From an uncultured Christensenella sp. (GTDB lineage Bacteria > Bacillota > Clostridia > Christensenellales > Borkfalkiaceae), in the NCBI GenBank assembly GCA_910578065.1, contig CAJTPB010000012.1:1-60904 (forward strand): a stretch of DNA of 60,904 nucleotides. Direction: 5' to 3'. The notes beneath the pieces are model-generated. The model did no database searches, had not been told where the DNA came from, and worked only from the letters and a program-made list of their open reading frames with translations. The position numbers were made by a program, and so were the translations under genes. Shown here in pieces: positions 1 through 8,805 of this stretch; position 1 is the stretch's first letter; the number at the start of each line of letters is the position of its first letter.

Positions 1-46
1 ATTAGGGCTATGCCCGAAAATGAAATACCACCCGCTATGCGGGTGG
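1..46 (-). repeat. Hairpin repeat, left copy (inverted relative to 14029-14078)
   Basis: The first 46 bases match the reverse complement of 14033-14078 with only two differences, both in the 3-nt loop of the larger hairpin. The unit holds two hairpins, GGGC-tat-GCCC and an 8-bp stem CCACCCGC-tat-GCGGGTGG. It starts at base 1, so it may extend beyond the window. The right copy sits just after lexA and looks like a terminator. The left copy may end a gene outside the window, or be one of a family of dispersed REP-like elements. Confidence 0.85.
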
Positions 47-129
47 ATTATTATTGAATAAGAAATGAGAAAATCGTAAAAAATAAAAGTTTTTTTCCAA
101 AAAAAGGTAAAAAAAATTTAAAATGGGTA

Positions 130-158
130 TTGAAAGTGCGAAAGATTTATAGTATAAT
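130..158 (+). promoter_or_regulatory. Promoter of the glycogen operon
   Basis: A -35 TTGAAA at 130-135 and a -10 TATAAT at 153-158 are 17 nt apart and lie 48 nt before the glgB start. No other promoter of this quality was found upstream of glgC, glgD, glgA or glgP, so one sigma-A-type transcript probably covers the cluster. Confidence 0.75.
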
Positions 159-206
159 AGAAGCGTTAGCAGAGAAATACGGTTGCCCGAATTAAGGGAG
201 GGGAAA

Positions 207-2177
207 ATGAAAGCGAAACAAACAACTGCGCCTGCGGAAAATATGACGGACTTTCCGTTGTACTTATACCACCACGGAAAGAACGACAGAATATACGAAA
301 TTTTCGGCGCGCACAAAGAATCGCGCGGCGGGAAAGTGGGGTATACCTTTCGCGTATGGGCGCCCCATGCAAAGAGCGTTTCCGTCGTGGGCGATTTCAA
401 CGGCTGGAACGAAGGGCAAAATCCCATGTTCCGCATGGTCGATAACGAAGTGTTCGAAACGTTTATCCCCGACTTAAAGCAGTACGACGTATATAAATAT
501 TGTATTATTACGGAAGACGGAAGAAAGCTGATGAAAGCGGATCCCGTCGCGTTCCATGCGGAAACAGCGCCTTCGACCGCTTCGAAACTTTACGATTTGG
601 AAGGGTACGATTGGCAGGATAAAGAATATTTCGAACACATCTCCAAAAAAAATATTTATGCTTCCCCCGTTAACGTTTACGAGGTAAACCTTCTTTCTTG
701 GAAGAGACATGAAGACGGCAATTTTTATTCTTACCGCGATCTTGCAAAAGAATTGGTGCCTTACGTAAAAGACATGGGGTATACCCACGTCGAATTTATG
801 CCGATCACCGAATTTCCCTTCGAGGGGTCTTGGGGGTATCAGGTAACGGGATATTTTGCGGTGACATCGCGCATGGGCACGCCGCACGATTTTATGTATT
901 TGATCGATTGTTTCCATAAAGAAGGGATCGGCGTTATATTGGATTGGGTGCCCGCGCACTTTCCCAAAGACGCGCACGGGCTTTACGAATTCGACGGACA
1001 GCCGTTATACGAAAGCAGCCAGTGGGATAGAATGGAACATAAAAGCTGGGGAACCCGCCGTTTCGATTACGGCAGAAACGAAGTGCTTTCCTTTTTGATT
1101 TCGGACGCGTGTTTCTTTTTCGATAAATACCATATCGACGGACTGCGCGTAGATGCCGTAGCGTCTATGCTCTATCTCGATTACGACAAGCGCGACGGCG
1201 AATGGGTGCCCAACATTTACGGCGAAAATAAAAATTTAGAAGCGATCGCCTTTTTGCGCAAACTGAACGAAGCGGTGTTTTTACGCTTCCCGTACGCTTT
1301 AATGGTCGCGGAAGAGTCGACGGCATGGGGGCTTGTAACAAAGCCGGGATCGGTCGGCGGGCTTGGCTTCAACTTTAAATGGAACATGGGTTGGATGAAC
1401 GATATGCTATCTTACATGTCGCTGAATCCCTTTTTCCGTATGAACAACCATAATAAACTGACCTTTTCGATGATGTACGCTTTTTCCGAAAATTATGTTC
1501 TTCCCATTTCGCATGACGAAGTCGTACACGGAAAATGTTCGCTCATCAATAAAATGCCGGGCACTTACGAAGAAAAATTTGCAGGCGTGCGCGCCTTTCT
1601 CGGCTATATGACGGCGCACCCCGGAAAAAAACTGAACTTTATGGGGTACGAGTTCGGGCAGTTTAAAGAATGGGATTATCACGAAGGGTTGGAATTTTTC
1701 CTGCGCGACGAGTACGAACTGCACGGAAAACTTTCCGTAATGGTAAAAGCGTTAAACGAGTTTTACAAATCTACGCCCGCGCTGTTCGAAATCGAAGATT
1801 CTTGGGACGGCTTCGAATGGCTTGCTGCGGACGATGCGGACAGAAACGCCGTTTCGTTTATTCGCAGAGATAAAAAGGGTAATGAACTGATTGCGCTTGT
1901 CAGCTTTTCGGGCGCGGTGGGAAAAGATTATTTGCTGGGCGTGAATCAAAAAGGCAAATACAAAGTCGTGTTCAACAGCGACGACAAGAAGTACGGCGGG
2001 GAAGGATTGTTGAAAAAGCAGACGTTTACGGCAGTTAAGCGTCCGAGCCACGGAAAGGAATACTCCATTCCGCTCGATCTGCCGAAATTCACCTGTTTGT
2101 ATTTAGTGCGGGAAGCGGAAACGGCAAAAGCAAAAGATAAGGGAACGACCGCAAATACGAAAGCGGTTAAAAAATAA
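207..2177 (+). CDS. glgB: 1,4-alpha-glucan branching enzyme
   Basis: Cytoplasmic GH13 enzyme that moves alpha-1,4 glucan segments to alpha-1,6 branch points during glycogen synthesis. The protein has 656 residues, close to the family norm. An N-terminal CBM48-like domain (about 40-130) precedes the (beta/alpha)8 barrel. Visible motifs are GLRVDAVASM, with nucleophile Asp316, the acid pair EE at 369-370 in VAEEST, and the SHDE motif around 435-438. A TTG start eight codons upstream (183) is possible, but the ATG at 207 has the strong AGGGAGGGG ribosome-binding site. It is the first gene of the glg operon. The Lys/Ala/Thr-rich tail is probably disordered. Confidence 0.95.
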   Translation: MKAKQTTAPAENMTDFPLYLYHHGKNDRIYEIFGAHKESRGGKVGYTFRVWAPHAKSVSVVGDFNGWNEGQNPMFRMVDNEVFETFIPDLKQYDVYKYCIITEDGRKLMKADPVAFHAETAPSTASKLYDLEGYDWQDKEYFEHISKKNIYASPVNVYEVNLLSWKRHEDGNFYSYRDLAKELVPYVKDMGYTHVEFMPITEFPFEGSWGYQVTGYFAVTSRMGTPHDFMYLIDCFHKEGIGVILDWVPAHFPKDAHGLYEFDGQPLYESSQWDRMEHKSWGTRRFDYGRNEVLSFLISDACFFFDKYHIDGLRVDAVASMLYLDYDKRDGEWVPNIYGENKNLEAIAFLRKLNEAVFLRFPYALMVAEESTAWGLVTKPGSVGGLGFNFKWNMGWMNDMLSYMSLNPFFRMNNHNKLTFSMMYAFSENYVLPISHDEVVHGKCSLINKMPGTYEEKFAGVRAFLGYMTAHPGKKLNFMGYEFGQFKEWDYHEGLEFFLRDEYELHGKLSVMVKALNEFYKSTPALFEIEDSWDGFEWLAADDADRNAVSFIRRDKKGNELIALVSFSGAVGKDYLLGVNQKGKYKVVFNSDDKKYGGEGLLKKQTFTAVKRPSHGKEYSIPLDLPKFTCLYLVREAETAKAKDKGTTANTKAVKK

Positions 2178-2207
2178 AGGAATTTTTTAGGGGGAACTAT
2201 TAAGACC

Positions 2208-3404
2208 ATGCAAAGAAAGAAAGAATGTGTCGCAATGCTGCTTGCGGGCGGACAGGGAAGCAGACTGTACGCGCTTACGAACAACATTGCAAAGCCTGCG
2301 GTCGCATTCGGCGCCAAGTACAGAATTATCGACTTTCCGCTTAGTAACTGCATCAATTCGGGAATCGATACGGTGGGCGTGCTCACGCAGTATCAACCGC
2401 TTGAATTAAACGAATATATCGGCAACGGTCAGCCTTGGGATTTAGACCGCGCGTTCGGCGGCGTACATATTCTGTCGCCTTATCAGGCAAAGAAAAAATC
2501 TTCTTGGTACGAAGGAACGGCAAACGCCATATATCAAAATCTTCATTTTATGAAAATGTACAATCCCGAATACGTTTTGATCCTTTCGGGCGATCACATT
2601 TATAAGATGAATTACGCAAAGATGCTGGAAGCGCACAAAGAAACGGGAGCAGACTGCACGATCGCGGCGATCGAAGTTCCGATGGAAGAGGCTTCCCGCT
2701 TCGGTATTTTAAACACCAATCCCGACGGTTCCATTTACGAATTCGAAGAAAAGCCCAAACAGCCCAAGTCTAACCTCGCGTCGATGGGAATCTATATCTT
2801 TACGGCGCGCAAACTCTTCCAATATCTCGAAGAGGACGAAGCGAACCCCAATTCGAGCAAAGATTTCGGAAAAGACGTGCTTCCCGCCATGCTGAACGCG
2901 GGCGAGAAGATGTTCTCGTACCGTTTCAGCGGCTATTGGAAAGACGTGGGAACGATTTCTTCCCTTTGGGAATCGAATATGGATCTGCTCGGAACGGATC
3001 CCGATTTCGACGTGGGGGATTCCGCATGGAAGATCCATTCGCGCAATCCGCTTGCTCCGCCCGAATATATCGGCGAACACGCTTGCGTTTCTAACTCAAT
3101 GATTGCGCTCGGCTGCGAAATCGAGGGCACGGTGGAAAATTCGGTGCTCGCAAGCAACGTAGTCGTGGAAGAGGGAGCAACGGTAAAAGACAGCGTGATC
3201 ATGGCCGGCTCCGTCGTAAAAAAAGGCGCGACCGTTTCTTATTCCATATTAGACGAAAATGTTGTGGTGGAAGAAAATGCGAAGGTCGGCGCGGAAAAAC
3301 ACGCCAAAGCGGGGATCGCCGTGCTCGGCAGAGAAATCACTATTGCAGAAGGGGTTACCGTAGAAGGCGGTAAAATTTTGGATAAGGATTACAGGGGGGA
3401 ATAA
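2208..3404 (+). CDS. glgC: Glucose-1-phosphate adenylyltransferase, catalytic subunit
   Basis: Makes ADP-glucose from glucose-1-phosphate and ATP, the committed step of bacterial glycogen synthesis. The 398-residue protein begins with the nucleotidyltransferase signature GGQGSR at 14-19, followed by the KPAVAFGAKYRIIDF segment. The C-terminal third (about 290-380) shows hexapeptide-repeat spacing typical of a left-handed beta helix. An AGGGGGA site lies about 12 nt before the ATG. The stop is 4 nt from glgD, which supports co-translation and a GlgC/GlgD heterotetramer as described in Bacillus and Clostridia. Confidence 0.95.
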   Translation: MQRKKECVAMLLAGGQGSRLYALTNNIAKPAVAFGAKYRIIDFPLSNCINSGIDTVGVLTQYQPLELNEYIGNGQPWDLDRAFGGVHILSPYQAKKKSSWYEGTANAIYQNLHFMKMYNPEYVLILSGDHIYKMNYAKMLEAHKETGADCTIAAIEVPMEEASRFGILNTNPDGSIYEFEEKPKQPKSNLASMGIYIFTARKLFQYLEEDEANPNSSKDFGKDVLPAMLNAGEKMFSYRFSGYWKDVGTISSLWESNMDLLGTDPDFDVGDSAWKIHSRNPLAPPEYIGEHACVSNSMIALGCEIEGTVENSVLASNVVVEEGATVKDSVIMAGSVVKKGATVSYSILDENVVVEENAKVGAEKHAKAGIAVLGREITIAEGVTVEGGKILDKDYRGE

Positions 3405-3408
3405 GAAA

Positions 3409-4518
3409 ATGGCAGCATCGGCAGTAGGTGTAATTTTTTCTAACATACACGACGAAAATATTCCGGAACTTTCCCGCCACAGAACGATGGCGTCCATTCC
3501 CTACGGCGGCAGATACCGCTTGATCGATTTCGCGCTTTCCAACATGGTAAATTCTGGGATCACGACGGTGGGGATCGTTACGAAATACAATTATCAATCG
3601 CTGATCGATCATCTCGGCAGCGGAAAAGATTGGGATCTTGCGCGTAAAGACGGGGGGATCATCCTGCTTCCGCCCTATTCGGACGAAACGGACGCGCCTT
3701 ATTCCAACCGTTTGGAAGCGTTAAAGGGAATTACGGGCTTTTTAAACCGCAGAAAAGAAGATTACGTTGTAATATCCGATTGCGACGGCGTTGCGAGAAT
3801 GGATATTTCCGATATCGTGCAATACCATATCGAAAAGAATGCGGATATTACCATGGTATATCATGAAGAGGAAAACGTACAGTCTTCTTACTTTATTACG
3901 TTAGACGCCGATCAATCGGGAAGGATCAAAGATTTACAGATAAATCCCAACGGAAAGGGAAAAGTGAATCTCTACGTAAACGTAATGGTGTTAAACAGAG
4001 AGTTTTTGCTGAATATCATTACAGACGCGATCTCGCACGGATTCAGCAGCTTCGGCAGAGATATCCTCACCAAAAACGTAGACAGCATGAAGATTTACGG
4101 TTATCGGTTCGACGGCTATTACGCGGGCGTAAAATCGCTTGAAAAGTACTATCAGCACAGCATGGAGCTTTTACACAAAGAAGTCCGCGACGAACTGTTC
4201 GGCGCGCGCGATATTTATACGAAAGTGCGCGATTCCGCGCCCTCTAAATATATCGAAGGGGCAAAGGTAAAAGATTCGTTGATTTCCGACGGCTGCATAA
4301 TCGAAGGAACGGTAGAAAACTGCATTTTGTTCCGCGGCGTAAAGGTAGGAAAGGGCAGCGTGATCCGCAATTCGGTGATCATGCAAGATTCGGTGATCGG
4401 TTCGGGGGTAGAACTCGACTGCGTGATTACCGATAAAAACGTTGTTATCCGCGACCGCAGGCGTTTGGCGGGTTGCGAAACGGTGCCTTTCTTTATTTCT
4501 AAGGGCAGAATGATATAA
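3409..4518 (+). CDS. glgD: Glucose-1-phosphate adenylyltransferase, regulatory subunit
   Basis: GlgD is a GlgC paralogue that raises the activity of the ADP-glucose pyrophosphorylase complex but is usually catalytically poor. The 369-residue sequence keeps the RYRLIDFALSNMVNSGI region of the fold. At its N-terminus it has VGVIFSNIHDENIPEL in place of the glycine-rich GGxGxR loop of GlgC, which is the hallmark of GlgD. The C-terminus again carries hexapeptide-like repeats. It lies 4 nt after glgC. The lack of the nucleotide loop makes the regulatory assignment secure. Confidence 0.93.
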   Translation: MAASAVGVIFSNIHDENIPELSRHRTMASIPYGGRYRLIDFALSNMVNSGITTVGIVTKYNYQSLIDHLGSGKDWDLARKDGGIILLPPYSDETDAPYSNRLEALKGITGFLNRRKEDYVVISDCDGVARMDISDIVQYHIEKNADITMVYHEEENVQSSYFITLDADQSGRIKDLQINPNGKGKVNLYVNVMVLNREFLLNIITDAISHGFSSFGRDILTKNVDSMKIYGYRFDGYYAGVKSLEKYYQHSMELLHKEVRDELFGARDIYTKVRDSAPSKYIEGAKVKDSLISDGCIIEGTVENCILFRGVKVGKGSVIRNSVIMQDSVIGSGVELDCVITDKNVVIRDRRRLAGCETVPFFISKGRMI

Positions 4519-4531
4519 TTTTGGAAATTCG

Positions 4532-4562
4532 CGCACAGACGTTTGCAAAAATTGTCTGTGCG
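4532..4562 (+). other. Intercistronic hairpin between glgD and glgA
   Basis: A perfect 9-bp stem (CGCACAGAC with GTCTGTGCG) closes a 13-nt loop. No U-run follows on the plus strand, so a simple intrinsic terminator is unlikely. It sits 37 nt before the glgA start and may set mRNA stability or the relative expression of glgBCD and glgAP. Confidence 0.5.
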
Positions 4563-4599
4563 TGATAAAATAGTTCAGTTAGGGGAAAGGAGGAAAAAT

Positions 4600-6312
4600 A
4601 TGAGCACCAATCAACCGAACGATGCAAAAACAACCAAAAAGAAGCTTACGGCGAGAAATCCCGTAGAAAGTGTTACCGTACCCGTAAAAAAGGTATTAAA
4701 AAAGACGGCGGAACCGCAAGAAAAATCGGCAAAGCCGATCGCGGAATCCAAACCCGTTAAAGAAGCTGCCGCGGCAAAACCGGTTGCGGAAAGCAAGCCC
4801 GTAAAAGAAGTTCCTGCGGTAGAAGTGGTGGAAAAGCCTGCCGAAAAGCCGGTTGCGGAAAAGAAAGAAGCGGAAATCAAAGTTACGGCAAAAAGAAAAA
4901 TTCTTTTCGTCGCTTCGGAAGCGGCGCCGTTTATCGCTACGGGCGGTCTTGCCGAGGTAATCGGTTCGCTTTCCAAAGCGCTCGCGAAGGACGAAAGGTA
5001 CGACGTTCGGGTCATGATCCCGCTTTATCAAGATATCAAAAAGGAATATCGCAAAGAATTCCGCTTTGTCGGCAATATTTTTGTGCCGCTTTCTTGGCGT
5101 AATCAGTATTGCGGCATTTTCGAATATCGGAAAGACGGCGTAACCTTTTACTTTATCGATAACGAATATTATTTCAAGCGCCCCGGCTGCTATGGCTATT
5201 ACGACGACGGCGAACGGTTTGCGTTCTTTTCGCGCAGCGTAATGGAAGTAATGGGATTTTTAAATTTCTATCCCGACGTATTGCACTGTCACGATTGGCA
5301 GGCTGCGCTCGCGGCGCTGTATTTAAAGACGATTTATTGCTTCCGCCCCGAATATCAGTTTATCAAAGCGGTATTTACCATTCATAACATAGAATATCAG
5401 GGAAAGTATTCGCTCGATATTTTAGAAGATTTGTTTGGAATTTCTTATCGGTTCCAACACCTTGTCGAATACGACCGTTGCATCAACTTAATGAAAGGGG
5501 CGATCGAGTGCTGCGAACAGTTTACAACGGTAAGTCCGACGTATGCGGGAGAAATCAAAGACCCGTATTATTCGCACGGATTGGATGCGATCATTCGCCG
5601 CAACGAATTTAAACTTTGCGGGATCTTGAACGGGATCGACCCCGATTATTACAATCCCGAAAAAGACGGCGCGCTGTTTGCAAATTACAGCGCGGAAAAA
5701 CCCGAAAACAAAGCCGTTTGCAAAAAGGAATTGCAGCGCATGCTGAACCTGCCCGAAAAAGCAGATACGCCGATCATCGCCATGATCACCCGTTTGGTTT
5801 CTCATAAAGGGTTGGATCTTGTCAAAGAAGTGATCGAACAGGTGTTGCGGCAAGACGTACAGTTTGTTTTGCTCGGCACGGGCGATTCGGTATACGAAAA
5901 TTATTTTTCCGACCTCGGGCGCAGATATCAAGGAAAAGTCGTATCCGTCATTTCCTTTAATGCCGATTTGTCGCGCAAAATTTATTCGGGGGCGGATCTC
6001 TTCTTAATGCCTTCCAAGAGCGAGCCTTGCGGACTTTCGCAGATGATCGCGGCGCGTTACGGTACCGTTTCCATCGTGCGCGAAACGGGCGGCTTGCGCG
6101 ACAGCATTACGCCGTACGGCGCGGGCGGAAACGGATTCACCTTTAAAAATTACAATGCTTACGATATGCTTTATGTGATTAACGAAGCGCTCGGCGTGTA
6201 TCATAATGCGGAAGAATGGAAAAAATTAGTTCAAAAAGCGATGAATACTGATTTCACGTGGGCGAAATCGGCAGGCTATTACGAAAAATTATATGCGGGA
6301 ATGATGAAATAA
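4600..6312 (+). CDS. glgA: Glycogen synthase with long Lys/Pro/Ala/Glu-rich N-terminal extension
   Basis: GT5 enzyme that adds glucose from ADP-glucose to the non-reducing ends of glycogen. The catalytic part (about residues 98-570) has the usual length. It opens with KILFVASEAAPFIATGGLAEV and ends with the SEPCGLSQMIAARYG signature that binds the nucleotide sugar. The start at 4600 is set by AAAGGAGG; an in-frame ATG at 4543 lies inside the upstream hairpin and is less likely. Two features are odd. There is a roughly 97-residue low-complexity extension with a repeated AESKPVKE unit, and the classical KTGGL lysine is replaced by alanine (ATGGL). The extension may tether the enzyme, but this is not established. 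Confidence 0.92.
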   Translation: MSTNQPNDAKTTKKKLTARNPVESVTVPVKKVLKKTAEPQEKSAKPIAESKPVKEAAAAKPVAESKPVKEVPAVEVVEKPAEKPVAEKKEAEIKVTAKRKILFVASEAAPFIATGGLAEVIGSLSKALAKDERYDVRVMIPLYQDIKKEYRKEFRFVGNIFVPLSWRNQYCGIFEYRKDGVTFYFIDNEYYFKRPGCYGYYDDGERFAFFSRSVMEVMGFLNFYPDVLHCHDWQAALAALYLKTIYCFRPEYQFIKAVFTIHNIEYQGKYSLDILEDLFGISYRFQHLVEYDRCINLMKGAIECCEQFTTVSPTYAGEIKDPYYSHGLDAIIRRNEFKLCGILNGIDPDYYNPEKDGALFANYSAEKPENKAVCKKELQRMLNLPEKADTPIIAMITRLVSHKGLDLVKEVIEQVLRQDVQFVLLGTGDSVYENYFSDLGRRYQGKVVSVISFNADLSRKIYSGADLFLMPSKSEPCGLSQMIAARYGTVSIVRETGGLRDSITPYGAGGNGFTFKNYNAYDMLYVINEALGVYHNAEEWKKLVQKAMNTDFTWAKSAGYYEKLYAGMMK

Positions 6313-6339
6313 AACAAGAACTTTTCAGGAGTAAAACAA

Positions 6340-8769
6340 GTGAGCAGTAAGTTAACCGAAAAAGAAGCACAACAGTTGATCGCGGGCAAACTATCGAGAT
6401 ATTTCGGCGTTACGCCTGCCGAGGCAACGAGGGGACAAATTTATAAAGCGGTCGTTATGAGCGTGCGCGATATTATGCTCGAAATGCGCCAACAGTTCCA
6501 TTTAAAGACGAAGCAGGCGAAAGCGAAGCGGGTCTATTATCTTTGCATGGAATTTTTAATGGGGCGTTCGTTAAAGAACAGCGTTTATAATTTAGGAATA
6601 GGGGACGCGCTCGAAAGCGCGCTGAAAAAGTATAAACTTTCTTTAAACGATCTTTATGAAGAAGAACCGGACGCGGGGCTCGGCAACGGCGGGCTCGGCA
6701 GACTTGCGGCGTGCTTTTTAGACGGTTTGGCTACGCAGAATTATCCTGCAATGGGCTTTTCCATTTGTTACGAATACGGTCTGTTCAAGCAAAAAATCGT
6801 AGACGGCTGGCAGATCGAATTGCCCGACGTTTGGCTGCCCGGCGGCGAAGCATGGCTTACGCAAAGAAGCGACAAATCGTTCATCGTAAAATTCGACGGC
6901 GAGTTGGAAGAAAAGTGGACGGATCACGGCATGGAAACCATTTACCACAACGCAAAAGAAGTGGAAGCGGTTGCATACGACATGATGGTTGCGGGGGCGG
7001 ATTCGCAGGCGATCAGCGTATTGCGTTTGTGGCGTTCGCGCGCAGTGCAGAACTTCGACATGAAGCTGTTTTCGCAAGGGGATTATGCCGCAGTCATGCA
7101 GGAAGATAACGAAGCGGAACTGATTTCCAAAGTGCTTTATCCTTCCGATAACCATTATGAAGGTAAATCTTTACGCTTAAAACAGCAGTATTTCCTTGTA
7201 TCTGCATCTTTGCAGAGTATTGTGTTTGACCATAAGCGCCGTTACGGCTCGTTAAATTTGCTGCCTTCGTTGGCGGCGATCCACATTAACGATACGCACC
7301 CCGCGCTTTCTATTCCCGAACTGATGCGCATTTTGGTAGACGAAAACTATTTCAGTTGGGATGCCGCTTGGAAAATTACGACGGCGACGTGCGCATACAC
7401 CAATCATACCGTTTTGGCGGAAGCGTTGGAAACGTGGGCGGAAGATTTGGTTGCAAGAAAACTTCCCAGAATTTACGCGATCATTAAAGAGATCAACCGC
7501 CGTTTCTGCGAAGACCTTTGGGCGAAGTATCCCGGAGATTGGAACAAAATTTCCCGTATGGCGATCATGTCGCACAATACGATCAGAATGGCGAATCTTT
7601 GCGTAATGGGCTCGCACAGCGTAAACGGCGTTTCCGCGCTGCACAGCGACATTATCAAAGACAGCATTTTTAAAGATTTTTACGAGTATACGCCGGGCAA
7701 GTTCGGCAACGTTACAAACGGGATCGCGCACAGAAGATGGTTGAATCAATCCAACCCCGAACTTTGCGCGCTGTTAAACGATTGTATCGGCGCGGGCTAC
7801 GAAAAGGACGCTTCCAAATTGAAAGAATTTAAAAAGTTCGATCAAGACGAAAGCGTATTAAAACGGTTAGAAGAAATCAAGCGTTTGAAAAAGGTGCAGT
7901 TTGCAGAATATGCGAAAAAACATCAAGGGGTTATAATCGATCCTGAAACGCTGTTCGACGTGCAGGCAAAGCGCATGCACGAATATAAGCGTCAGCTTTT
8001 AAACGTACTGCACATTATTTCCGACTACAATTTGCTGCGCGAAAATCCGAATGCGGACATTCAGCCCAAAACGTATATTTTCGGCGCAAAAGCGGCGGCA
8101 GGGTATTATATGGCGAAGCAGATCATGAAACTGATTTGTTTCCTTTCGGAAGAAATTGCAAAAGATCGTAAAATTGCCGAAAAAATCAACGTCGTTTATA
8201 TGGAAAATTACAACGTTACCATGTCCGAAATGCTGATGCCAGCTTCGGAAATTTCCGAACAGATTTCTCTTGCGGGAAAGGAAGCGAGCGGCACGGGGAA
8301 CATGAAGTTTATGATCAACGGCGCGCTTACGATCGGCACGTTAGACGGCGCGAACGTAGAAATGGCAGAGCAGGTCGGCAGCGAAAATATCTTTATTTTC
8401 GGCTTAAAGGCAGACGAAGTGGCAGAAATTTGGAGCGGAGGATACAATTCGAGCGCGTACTACAACCGCGATATCAACATTCGTAAGGTGATCGAAGCGT
8501 TGATCGTTGGGTTTAACGGAAATTCGTTTGCGGATATCGCAAATTACCTGTTGCGCAATTCTCCCGTTGCCGATCCTTATATGTGCCTTGCCGACTACGA
8601 ATCGTATGTGGCAACGCAAAATGCGATGTCCGATTTATACCGCAAAGATAAAAAGGAATGGAACCGCAAATCGCTGCACAATATCGCTTCGGCGGGGTTC
8701 TTCTCCGCAGACAGAAGCATTCGCGACTATGCAGAGCACATTTGGCGGTTAAAACAAATCAATCAATAA
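6340..8769 (+). CDS. glgP: Glycogen/starch alpha-glucan phosphorylase
   Basis: GT35 enzyme that releases glucose-1-phosphate from glycogen using phosphate and pyridoxal phosphate. The 809-residue length is typical. The PLP-lysine signature EASGTGNMKFMING spans 648-661 with Lys656 as the cofactor residue, and GNGGLGRLAACFLD near residue 112 is the usual N-terminal landmark. The start is GTG at 6340 with CAGGAG about 9 nt upstream. It is the fifth gene of the operon, so synthesis and breakdown enzymes are made from one message. Confidence 0.96.
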   Translation: MSSKLTEKEAQQLIAGKLSRYFGVTPAEATRGQIYKAVVMSVRDIMLEMRQQFHLKTKQAKAKRVYYLCMEFLMGRSLKNSVYNLGIGDALESALKKYKLSLNDLYEEEPDAGLGNGGLGRLAACFLDGLATQNYPAMGFSICYEYGLFKQKIVDGWQIELPDVWLPGGEAWLTQRSDKSFIVKFDGELEEKWTDHGMETIYHNAKEVEAVAYDMMVAGADSQAISVLRLWRSRAVQNFDMKLFSQGDYAAVMQEDNEAELISKVLYPSDNHYEGKSLRLKQQYFLVSASLQSIVFDHKRRYGSLNLLPSLAAIHINDTHPALSIPELMRILVDENYFSWDAAWKITTATCAYTNHTVLAEALETWAEDLVARKLPRIYAIIKEINRRFCEDLWAKYPGDWNKISRMAIMSHNTIRMANLCVMGSHSVNGVSALHSDIIKDSIFKDFYEYTPGKFGNVTNGIAHRRWLNQSNPELCALLNDCIGAGYEKDASKLKEFKKFDQDESVLKRLEEIKRLKKVQFAEYAKKHQGVIIDPETLFDVQAKRMHEYKRQLLNVLHIISDYNLLRENPNADIQPKTYIFGAKAAAGYYMAKQIMKLICFLSEEIAKDRKIAEKINVVYMENYNVTMSEMLMPASEISEQISLAGKEASGTGNMKFMINGALTIGTLDGANVEMAEQVGSENIFIFGLKADEVAEIWSGGYNSSAYYNRDINIRKVIEALIVGFNGNSFADIANYLLRNSPVADPYMCLADYESYVATQNAMSDLYRKDKKEWNRKSLHNIASAGFFSADRSIRDYAEHIWRLKQINQ

Positions 8770-8805
8770 ACATTATACGTCATTTTACGGATAGCGAGAA
8801 TTTGA

